Shown here: positions 10,051-15,681 of the stretch, in pieces | Numbering within the stretch: the first letter of the stretch is position 1 | Layout: each line of letters opens with the position of its first letter | Assembly (NCBI GenBank): GCA_910584115.1 | Contig: CAJTYN010000018.1 | Coordinates: forward strand, 1-29,375 | DNA from: an uncultured Lachnospiraceae bacterium | GTDB lineage: Bacteria > Bacillota > Clostridia > Lachnospirales > Lachnospiraceae | Direction: 5' to 3' | DNA: 29,375 nt | Position numbers and translations under genes: made by a program | The notes under the pieces: generated by a model | What the model was told of the DNA's origin: nothing | What the model saw: only the letters and a program-made list of their open reading frames with translations | The model's database searches: none

Positions 10051-11427
10051 TCATTTTAACTTAAGGTCGTCTCCGATCAGTCCTTCCTGGGCCAGCAGGG
10101 TCTGCAGGACAGAGATGTCTGTGGACACGTCCCAAGCCGTATCCCGGAAGATCTGATCCAGCAGTTTCTCGAATGCCTGATTCAGCGTGTCCAGGGTCTG
10201 TTCGATCTCCCGCTTGGAATTGGTGATGTTCTCCCCCTGCACGGGCTGGGCGTCCAGCTCCGCATAAGCGTCCAGCAATTTCACGGTGGTCGGCAGATAG
10301 TAATCCATCATCTTTTTGAGGTCCGGCACCACTTCCGGATGGTCCTGTACCCTCTGGAAGATGTTCTGCACGATCAGTTCCATCTTGGAGATCTTGTCGG
10401 AGATCTCCTGGCCTGGGATCAGGTCGTTGCACCTGCGGATCCGCTCCAGATATGTCTGCCCTTCGTCCAGGACGCTCTGCACCTCCGGCGGGATCTTCGT
10501 CTCTTCTCCGGCCTCTCTGTTTTTTTCTCTATTCTTTCCACTATTCTTTTCTATGTCCTTTTCCCGCGACGCCTGCTCGTCTTCCCACTCCTGCCTCTGC
10601 CGCTCTTCCAACTGTCTCTGGGCGGTCTTGTACTGATCGTACGCTTGGTCTGTAGTGATCAGGCAAGTCTCCTGCTTGTCCAGGTGACCTTCCAGGAACA
10701 GGCCCTTGTGCAGCATCTTCTTTACGTCTTTTCTGATAAATGCCTCCGGCCTGCCGATGCTCCTGGATAATTCCTCCAACTGGCAGTATCCTCTCCCGCA
10801 GATGCACCGGACGTATCTCTTGAAACGCTTGGCCAGACCGATCTTTTTGGCGCCGCCCCAGCAGACCGCCCCAAATAAGAGCGTCAGGAAGAATAAGATG
10901 CTGTTCGCGATGTTTAACCCCGCCGCTGTCCCACTGGTCATGGGCGGGGACGCCAGCGCGACGATCAGGCATATGACCAGGGCCGTACCCGTCCCGGCTG
11001 CCACGATCCCGCCTGCGATGGCCATAGCGTAGCCCGCCGCCGATATGCCGGACGGACTCTTATAAGGCCCTGCCGGCAGTTTCTTTCCTTTTTCCGCTCT
11101 CTGGTTCACCCTCTGGTCGTTGAACCGCGGACCCTGCTTGGACCAGCTCCTGTCTCTTGACTGTCTGCCATACATGTCCTGTCCTTCTGGTCCGCTGCCC
11201 GCCGCCTGCCCATACGGGGGCGCCTGTCCCGGGCGGGGCTGTCCGTCGTCCCGGATCTCCCAGTATCCCCCCTGGGACTTGTTCCCCATCAGATTGCCCA
11301 GGCCGTCCACAGCGCCATTGATGACATTGTTGATGCCCTGGTTCAATCTGCTGAAATCCTGGGAATTTATGGCATCCTGCACCATGTTCTTTATGTCGTT
11401 GCCGAGTCTATTCCAATCCTGATCCAT
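10051..11427 (-). CDS. xpaC: XpaC-like membrane protein (5-bromo-4-chloroindolyl phosphate hydrolysis family)
   Basis: A 458-aa protein of the XpaC family (PF10112), typically encoded just upstream of telA as here. The N-terminal 1-125 is polar, glycine/proline/glutamine-rich and probably disordered. Two hydrophobic segments at about 133-159 and 171-193 are likely membrane helices. A small helix-turn-helix-like region (about 205-250, CQLEELSRSIGRPEAFIRKDVKKM) follows, then a charged coiled-coil stretch (about 268-310, EER/REKDIEKN) and a helical C-terminal domain. The ATG at 11427 follows AGGAGG with 5-6 nt spacing. A near-consensus promoter lies 71 bp upstream of the start codon. Despite the family name, no enzymatic activity is established. 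The upstream region carries the guide-like target described separately. Confidence 0.82.
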   Translation of the reverse strand: MDQDWNRLGNDIKNMVQDAINSQDFSRLNQGINNVINGAVDGLGNLMGNKSQGGYWEIRDDGQPRPGQAPPYGQAAGSGPEGQDMYGRQSRDRSWSKQGPRFNDQRVNQRAEKGKKLPAGPYKSPSGISAAGYAMAIAGGIVAAGTGTALVICLIVALASPPMTSGTAAGLNIANSILFFLTLLFGAVCWGGAKKIGLAKRFKRYVRCICGRGYCQLEELSRSIGRPEAFIRKDVKKMLHKGLFLEGHLDKQETCLITTDQAYDQYKTAQRQLEERQRQEWEDEQASREKDIEKNSGKNREKNREAGEETKIPPEVQSVLDEGQTYLERIRRCNDLIPGQEISDKISKMELIVQNIFQRVQDHPEVVPDLKKMMDYYLPTTVKLLDAYAELDAQPVQGENITNSKREIEQTLDTLNQAFEKLLDQIFRDTAWDVSTDISVLQTLLAQEGLIGDDLKLK

Positions 11428-11497
11428 GTTATCCTCCTGAAAGTCCTGTATCTGGTCTGACAGATCCCAGATTTCTGTATGATCCCCTATGAAAAAT

Positions 11498-11526
11498 ATT
11501 ATAAATGTTCAATAACAAAAAATCAA
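11498..11526 (-). promoter_or_regulatory. Sigma-A-type promoter for the xpaC-telA-ispG operon
   Basis: Minus-strand -35 TTGATT (11521-11526) and -10 TATAAT (11498-11503) are separated by exactly 17 bp, in AT-rich sequence. Transcription would start near 11491, giving about a 64-nt leader before xpaC. The -35 box overlaps the PAM-distal end of the guide-like target site 11523-11557. A second TATAAT at 11555-11560 has no usable -35. Confidence 0.72.
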
Positions 11527-11557
11527 CCGCCAAATATTTTATAACAACTGACTCATT
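11523..11557 (-). promoter_or_regulatory. Candidate Cascade target site matched by the trailer spacer
   Basis: Read on the minus strand from 11557, the site is AA, then T at 11555, then GAGTCAGTTGTTAT. The trailer spacer, in crRNA orientation, starts T then GAGTCTGTTGTCAT. Counting from the nucleotide after the T (probably PAM-derived), positions 1-5, 7-11, 13 and 14 are identical and only 6 and 12 differ; beyond 14 the match is lost. Established structural work on E. coli Cascade shows that every sixth guide base is flipped out and not read. The AA just before the site agrees with the AA PAM reported for the type I-E system of Streptococcus thermophilus. The site runs into the xpaC -35 box. 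A function in repression is inferred. Confidence 0.5.
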
Positions 11558-11585
11558 ATATTTAATCTTATAAAACAATCTCTCC

Positions 11586-11607
11586 AAAAACGCTTCCGAC
11601 CAAGCGT
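11586..11607 (-). terminator. Rho-independent terminator closing the CRISPR trailer
   Basis: On the minus strand ACGCTT (11607-11602) pairs with AAGCGT (11595-11590) around a 6-nt loop and is followed by TTTT. It lies 2 bp beyond the last diverged repeat and would end transcripts of both the array and the internal small gene. It separates them from the xpaC promoter. Confidence 0.65.
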
Positions 11608-11609
11608 AT

Positions 11610-11698
11610 GGTCCACCCCTGCCTCCGCAGGGAATAACAGGAAGCTCTACTCGTCATGACAACAGACTCAGGATCACCCCTGCTCATGCGGGGAACGC
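11610..11698 (-). CRISPR. Two diverged CRISPR repeats with one spacer at the trailer end (mini-array)
   Basis: Repeat-like units at 11671-11698 and 11610-11637 flank a 33-nt spacer (11638-11670), keeping the exact 61-bp period of the main array. In transcribed orientation the upstream unit (11698-11671) differs from the consensus at 4 positions, yet keeps the crRNA 5' handle GTGATCC unchanged; its stem has one bulged A. The downstream unit (11637-11610) has 8 differences, but its stem CCCTGC/GCAGGG is intact because a C-to-T change is compensated by G-to-A. So the elements needed to mature one crRNA survive while other parts drift. The spacer's PAM-proximal part matches a site upstream of xpaC. 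Alternative view: ordinary decay of old trailer repeats. Confidence 0.75.
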
Positions 11699-11719
11699 TC
11701 TATAAACCGCATTGGGCTA

Positions 11720-11851
11720 TCAATCCTCTGTATGTCCATCTTCTTTTGGATCGTGCGTTTCAACATATTCGATGATCTGAAGGATCTCATCTGATGAAAG
11801 CCCTTTTTCACGTAATACTCTGATCAGGTTTACGACCTCTTTGCCTGTCAT
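11720..11851 (-). CDS. Small acidic helical protein of unknown function inside the CRISPR locus (43 aa)
   Basis: The 43-codon frame starts at the ATG at 11851 and ends with TGA at 11720. It begins MTGKEVVNLIRVLREKGLSS and continues with a DEILQIIEYVETHD stretch, then an acidic polar tail ending in ED. Two amphipathic helices split at the KGLSSDE turn are likely; there is no membrane segment, signal peptide or cysteine. Support for expression is unusually good: a perfect 10-nt Shine-Dalgarno AAGGAGGTGA (11858-11867, 9 nt from AUG by its AGGAGG core) and a consensus promoter upstream. I do not recognise the family. It lies between the main array and the two diverged repeats, so its transcript should carry the mini-array in its 3' region. 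It could be a regulator, a small toxin-like protein, an anti-CRISPR or an unrelated insertion. Confidence 0.72.
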   Translation of the reverse strand: MTGKEVVNLIRVLREKGLSSDEILQIIEYVETHDPKEDGHTED

Positions 11852-11879
11852 ATTGTATCACCTCCTTCTTTCATGATCG

Positions 11880-11923
11880 GAAAGGACACTGGAACTTTCT
11901 TCTGGCAGATCACTGATCCTTTC
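11880..11923 (-). promoter_or_regulatory. Inverted repeat in the 5' leader of the small gene
   Basis: GAAAGGA (minus strand 11923-11917) and TCCTTTC (11886-11880) form a perfect 7-bp pair around about 30 nt, within which GATCA/TGATC is another small inverted repeat. It lies between the predicted transcription start (about 11929) and the ribosome site (11867-11858). It could fold in the mRNA leader or be a binding site; no known riboswitch class is recognised. Confidence 0.35.
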
Positions 11924-11935
11924 TCTGGTATGGAT

Positions 11936-11964
11936 ATTATACTACTTTGATCGCACATCGTCAA
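11936..11964 (-). promoter_or_regulatory. Consensus sigma-A promoter of the small gene
   Basis: The minus strand has -35 TTGACG (11959-11964) and a perfect -10 TATAAT (11936-11941) with a 17-bp spacer. The -35 ends only 4 bp from the last repeat of the main array (11969). It would transcribe the 43-codon gene and then the two diverged repeats up to the terminator at 11586, a transcript of about 345 nt. Confidence 0.78.
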
Positions 11965-11968
11965 TTAA

Positions 11969-12484
11969 GGATCGTCCCCGCTCACGCGGGGAATACTCGC
12001 TCGCGCCATAAATAGCTGTCTCCGTGTCAGGATCACCTCCGCCTATGTGGGGAATACTGTATCCAGAATCCCCGTTCCTGACCCTCGTCAGGATCACCCC
12101 CGCCCATACGGGGAATACGACATGGCGAATACTGGGAACTTGTTGGTCGTGGGATCACCCCCGCCCATGCGGGGAATACATATCTCCTGTCGCCGCCTCG
12201 TAGTAGTACGCAGGATCACCCCCGCCCATGCGGGGAATACCAACACACGTTCATGCATGTGTGGCACAGGCAGGGATCACCCCCGCCCATGCGGGGAATA
12301 CTGAGGGCGTGAACACCTGCCCTGTATTGTTGTAGGATCACCCCCGCCCATGCGGGGAATACCCTCTCAACTTACTCATCCTCCTCTTCTTCACAGGATC
12401 ACCCCCGCCCATGCGGGGAATACTTTCTTCCATGACGGAGAATGTCTACCTTTATAGGATCACCCCCGCCCATGCGGGGAATAC
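11969..12484 (-). CRISPR. Type I-E CRISPR array, 9 repeats and 8 spacers
   Basis: Nine 28-bp repeats start at 11969, 12030, 12091, 12152, 12213, 12274, 12335, 12396 and 12457, with an exact 61-bp period and 33-nt spacers. In transcribed (minus) orientation the repeat begins GTATTCCCCGC and ends GGGGGTGATCC; the stem is CCCCGC/GCGGGG, typical of type I-E. The six repeats nearest cas2 are identical. The next (12091) has 1 change, 12030 has 3 and 11969 has 4, so the old trailer end is at low coordinates and new spacers enter next to cas2. The first base of the spacer in crRNA orientation is T in six of eight (C in the others), probably the PAM-derived base. Several spacers read open in a frame, as phage coding DNA would, but none can be assigned to a source here. 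Confidence 0.98.
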
Positions 12485-12528
12485 ACTAAAAAAACCGCAG
12501 AAATCCACAGGTTTCCCACCGGTTATCC
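12485..12528 (-). promoter_or_regulatory. CRISPR leader between cas2 and the first repeat
   Basis: Only 44 bp separate the cas2 stop from the first repeat. In transcribed orientation the segment ends GCGGTTTTTTTAGT at the leader-repeat junction, the integration site for new spacers. AACCG and CGGTT could form a weak hairpin before the T-run, so partial termination is possible. The segment is too short to hold a full promoter, so transcription must come from the cas operon or from inside cas2. Confidence 0.6.
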
Positions 12529-13401
12529 TCACAATTCATTTAGTTCAGAAAAGATCCTATATGTCAGCATACAATCCGTCAGTGCCCTATGCAGATCCTT
12601 GATCCCAAGATCAAAATACGCCGCCACTGTTTCTAGTTTATGGTCTTCCAGGCCATCTATCTTCCGACGTGCGATATGCAGAACATCTTTTGCTTTTTTG
12701 ATCACGATCCTCCCTCCGACCCTCTCGGCAAGTTTTTGGATGAACTGCAGATCAAACTGCACATTATAACCCACTACCACAGAGTCACCAATAAATTCCC
12801 GAGTCTTTTCAAAGGCACTCGCTTCACTGATCCCCTGCTCTTTTATCATCTCGTCTGTTATCCCTGTCAATCTCGTGAGCGCATCTGGGATCTTTTTATC
12901 CGACCGGACCAAACACTGAGCTTGGTCTTTGACAGTATCTTCAATGATCTTTAAAAGCCCGATCTCTATGATCCTATCTTTTGCAGGATCCAGACCTGTT
13001 GTCTCAATGTCTATTACCACATAGCTCGAGGACCGATCGCATTTTCTTTGAGTTCTTGCTTTTTCATATCTTGAGGCCTTACTAAATCCAGGTCGCAAAA
13101 AAGCAGGTGGCCCACTGTCATCATTGAACGCTAGCGGTTTTTGCATCAGGGTGATCCCTTCATAGTCAATGGGGATCCATGTTGTATTATGTGTGAGAAA
13201 CGTATATCCCTGTTCATTGTTGGATGGATCGACCATCGTTGCCCGTCCGCTCTTGATATGGCTACAGACCCTTTCCCACAACTCCTCGCGCACTCTCGCA
13301 TTTAACTTGCCCACATATACTCCTGTATTGATCTCACACAGCCATTTTGACAGATCGCCGCGGAGACTTGCGGGACAATCCGTGATACATAAAATGATCA
13401 C
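12529..13401 (-). CDS. cas2: Cas2e fused to a DnaQ-like DEDDh exonuclease
   Basis: Integration partner of Cas1 with an extra nuclease domain; 290 aa against about 95 for ordinary Cas2e. Residues 1-90 are the Cas2 part (MIILCITDCPASLRGDLSKW, then INTGVYVGKLNARVREELWE, the usual Cas2e sequence). A linker of about 35 residues follows. The DnaQ-like domain (about 125-290) has all DEDDh residues: Asp131 and Glu133 in DIETTG, Asp217 in YNVQFD, His271 and Asp276 in HRALTD. The start overlaps the cas1 stop as ATGA. Such fusions are known from Streptococcus thermophilus type I-E, where the exonuclease domain promotes spacer integration, probably by trimming prespacer 3' ends. That job otherwise falls to host exonucleases. 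The reading frame ends 44 bp before the first repeat. Confidence 0.95.
   Translation of the reverse strand: MIILCITDCPASLRGDLSKWLCEINTGVYVGKLNARVREELWERVCSHIKSGRATMVDPSNNEQGYTFLTHNTTWIPIDYEGITLMQKPLAFNDDSGPPAFLRPGFSKASRYEKARTQRKCDRSSSYVVIDIETTGLDPAKDRIIEIGLLKIIEDTVKDQAQCLVRSDKKIPDALTRLTGITDEMIKEQGISEASAFEKTREFIGDSVVVGYNVQFDLQFIQKLAERVGGRIVIKKAKDVLHIARRKIDGLEDHKLETVAAYFDLGIKDLHRALTDCMLTYRIFSELNEL
12554..12582 (-). promoter_or_regulatory. Weak candidate array promoter inside the 3' end of cas2
   Basis: CTGACG (12577-12582) and TAGGAT (12554-12559) are 17 bp apart on the minus strand, each matching 4 of 6 consensus bases. It would start transcripts about 60 nt before the first repeat. Such matches occur by chance, so this is only a candidate. 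Confidence 0.25.
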
Positions 13402-14342
13402 TGTCGCTCACCCGCTTCCGGATAGGATACGCCGTACTCTACCTTCCCTTGTATATTATCCCAGAGATAGATCGGACTTTTATCGTCTTCCGGATCCTCT
13501 TCGTCCGAAAGCAGGGTCTTTATATCATGGACCATGCGCTCCAGGATCTTTCCTTTCTTTAGCTCATCACGCACCCTTGTCCTCGTTGCGCTCCCGATAT
13601 CTTCCGGATCTTCAGCAGCCATCTCAAAAGCAATGGGTATAGTCGTCTCTGCTTTATACAGATCCGCAATGTCATACACAAATGATAGTTGATGTCCTGC
13701 ATGCACAAACCCTAAGCCCGGTGAACATCCGAGGGCACAGATCACAGCATGGGCAAGCCCATATAAACATGCGTTTCCCGCCGACAGCGCTTTATTGACA
13801 GGGTCTCCTGACTCGTAGTCTTCCGGCCGGTATTCTCTTTTTTTCCATGGCACATTCCATTTCTTTGACTGTTCCCGGTAGACAGCACGGATCCTGCTCC
13901 CCTCTCGTCCCCGCAATTGCTGCATGGTCAGCTTTGACACATCTTCATGGGGAAATCTCATCTGATACATCATCCTAGCAACCCGGATATGCTTTTTCTC
14001 ATTGCTCACCAACTGCGCCTGCCGAAGGAGGAGTGTCGTATGATCCGTGAGCGCGCGTCCATAAGCATAATACCTCACCCCATGTTCACCCACCCATATG
14101 ACTGTGACCCCAGAGTCCCCGATCAGTTCCATCGCCCGGTGTGTCACATCTGTTCCCGGGCCTAATAATAAAACAGAGATCGCCGCTGCCGGTATGTCCG
14201 TGATGCCTTCTTGCGTCCTTACTGTGATCGCGCCATTGTCCCTGCTTATCTTGCATCTTTCGAGATAGATGAATGTCATACGATCCTGGATACGAGGCAA
14301 CGCCTGGATACCTGGTTTTTCTATACCCGCTCTGATCTGCAT
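13398..14342 (-). CDS. cas1: CRISPR integrase Cas1, type I-E
   Basis: Metal-dependent integrase that, with Cas2, inserts new spacers at the leader-repeat junction. The 314-aa length matches Cas1e. The N-terminal beta domain has the typical RIQDRMTFIYLERCKISRDNGAI sequence split over residues 17-39. The C-terminal helical domain has the catalytic triad: Glu147 (RGREGSR), His215 (FVHAGHQLSF) and Asp224 (FVYDIADLYK). The ATG at 14342 lies inside the end of cas6e (22-bp overlap) and gives the usual Cas1e pre-sequence, so I keep this start rather than the later methionine at residue 22. Translation is probably coupled to cas6e and cas2, each joined by overlap. Confidence 0.97.
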   Translation of the reverse strand: MQIRAGIEKPGIQALPRIQDRMTFIYLERCKISRDNGAITVRTQEGITDIPAAAISVLLLGPGTDVTHRAMELIGDSGVTVIWVGEHGVRYYAYGRALTDHTTLLLRQAQLVSNEKKHIRVARMMYQMRFPHEDVSKLTMQQLRGREGSRIRAVYREQSKKWNVPWKKREYRPEDYESGDPVNKALSAGNACLYGLAHAVICALGCSPGLGFVHAGHQLSFVYDIADLYKAETTIPIAFEMAAEDPEDIGSATRTRVRDELKKGKILERMVHDIKTLLSDEEDPEDDKSPIYLWDNIQGKVEYGVSYPEAGERQ

Positions 14343-14980
14343 ACCTGCCTCCTCCTTCCAGCGACTGTGAGCAATCCCATACCATATGCCTTTCCCCGTC
14401 CAACCCCCTCTATGAGCGTTTTTTTGAAAAGTCCTGCATCCTCGACCTTCAGATACCCTTCAAATGTGACCTGGAAAATGTGTACTTTATACTTGTGATC
14501 ATCGCTCCTTTTCTGAAAGCTCTTCCAGACGGGATCCAAAATGCGCAGGGTGTCTGTATAGACTGAAAATCCTCTTTTCTCCGCCTGGCGGACCAGCCAT
14601 TTCATCTGATCATCCCGCAAAAGATACGCCTGGATCTTCCCCCGCCCACTTTCTTGACTGACACTGCGTGTAGGGTTTGCTACCAGACGGAACTGCCACA
14701 CCGAGTCTTCACAGATCCGCTCCAGCAGCCTTTCATACTCTTTTGACTCGCCGACTGCATCCCGGTATCCAAATTGGACTGCGATGCTCTGCAGGTCGGG
14801 CTTTGACGCACTGAGTATCAACAGATACGTCTCCCCCCGCAACGTATCGATCCGCCATAGCTTCCTACTGTGTTTTTCTGAAAACGCCTCTTCCACAGCA
14901 CCATGGATCTTGCTGGGAGATAGGAGCGCCGCCTGTGTCTTTCTCCTCGATGTATCTAAAGGGATCCTTGATAAATACAT
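14321..14980 (-). CDS. cas6e: crRNA-processing endoribonuclease Cas6e
   Basis: Cuts the repeat transcript at the 3' base of its hairpin and stays bound as a Cascade subunit. I choose the ATG at 14980 (219 aa, MYLSRIPLD) because GAGGTG lies 6 nt upstream and because family members start this way. A GTG at 14989 and an ATG at 14986 are further upstream but sit on or too close to the ribosome site. The double ferredoxin-like fold is suggested by the start, the central SVYTDTLRILDPVWKSFQ region and the glycine-rich C-terminal loop GVGRGKAYGMGLLTV, characteristic of Cas6e. HGAVEEAF near residue 30 may hold the active-site histidine. Starts 5 bp after cas5e. Predicted substrates include the nine main repeats and possibly the two diverged trailer repeats. 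Confidence 0.95.
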   Translation of the reverse strand: MYLSRIPLDTSRRKTQAALLSPSKIHGAVEEAFSEKHSRKLWRIDTLRGETYLLILSASKPDLQSIAVQFGYRDAVGESKEYERLLERICEDSVWQFRLVANPTRSVSQESGRGKIQAYLLRDDQMKWLVRQAEKRGFSVYTDTLRILDPVWKSFQKRSDDHKYKVHIFQVTFEGYLKVEDAGLFKKTLIEGVGRGKAYGMGLLTVAGRRRQVCRSERV

Positions 14981-14985
14981 GCCCA

Positions 14986-15681
14986 TCACCTCAGTTCCTG
15001 CATCGGATCATGCTCTGTCTGCGTATATGCCTGCTCTCTGGTCACAATCCTCCCTGACACTTCTTTCACATAACGATATCCATACTCCCGCCCAGTATGA
15101 GAGAAAGACATGGGAACGTCTTTTTTTATACCGCTGCCCTTCATATCGTCGATCACGATCCTCAGACGGAGGCTCTCCGAAAGCCCGAACAGGGATCTTC
15201 GTCTCCAGTCCGGCACCTGCCATTCTTCGTCATGGAGCGCCGTATAGAGATCCTTCTTCCGTATCCCCAGCACCAACGGCTGCGTGGGCGGGCAGGATCT
15301 CCTCCCTAAAAAGAGCGAGAAGCGAGGATGTAAAAGGGCTTCCCGCAGATCTTCCAGGTATCGGCTATCCTCGCAGCTCAATCCGGCTAAAAAGATCGCG
15401 TCACATAGATATGCCCTGTGGGAAAGGTTCGCGTTCAGCCGTCCGCCCATCTGCGTGATCTGGAAATCATCGATCTTCGACCCCTGCTGATCGATCCGGA
15501 TCCCAAACAGCAATCTTGACAGATCCTCCAGCGGCGCGTCCCTCCGCCTCCCGAGAGCCGCCGCCAGCATACCGATCACGCCGCTCTTTGTCGGCATATG
15601 ATCCGTTTCCCGGACATCAAACAGGGACCCAGACCCCCACGACTGCAGCGGGGCGCTCAATCTGAGCAGTAACGTGTACAA
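14986..15681 (-). CDS. cas5e: Cascade subunit Cas5e
   Basis: Binds the 5' handle of the crRNA at the foot of Cascade, next to Cas8e. The 231-aa length and N-terminus (LLLRLSAPLQSWGSGSLFDVR) are diagnostic for Cas5e, as is the TDHMPTKSGVIGMLAAALGR segment. The C-terminal third contains LGRRSCPPTQPLVLGI, also conserved. It overlaps the end of cas7e by 25 bp and stops 5 bp before the chosen cas6e start, so it is translated as part of the same operon. The handle it would recognise is GUGAUCC plus one variable base, conserved in the main array and in the upstream trailer repeat. Confidence 0.96.
   Translation of the reverse strand: MYTLLLRLSAPLQSWGSGSLFDVRETDHMPTKSGVIGMLAAALGRRRDAPLEDLSRLLFGIRIDQQGSKIDDFQITQMGGRLNANLSHRAYLCDAIFLAGLSCEDSRYLEDLREALLHPRFSLFLGRRSCPPTQPLVLGIRKKDLYTALHDEEWQVPDWRRRSLFGLSESLRLRIVIDDMKGSGIKKDVPMSFSHTGREYGYRYVKEVSGRIVTREQAYTQTEHDPMQELR

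Noticed and set aside
11720..11851. Small gene as a CreT-like toxin that traps a rare arginine tRNA
   Set aside because: It has a single AGA codon and no cluster of rare codons, so the known CreT mechanism has no support; other toxic actions remain open.
11852..11968. The trailer guide targeting the small gene's own promoter, as in a classic CreT-CreA pair
   Set aside because: I scanned both strands of this segment for the guide seed and found no match beyond six bases; the only good site is upstream of xpaC.
11699..11968. An insertion sequence or MITE interrupting the array
   Set aside because: No terminal inverted repeats, target-site duplication or transposase piece is visible.
12047..12304. 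An open plus-strand frame of 85 codons with repeated ITPAHAGNT-like peptides
   Set aside because: It is the CRISPR array read in frame; the repeated peptide is the translated repeat.
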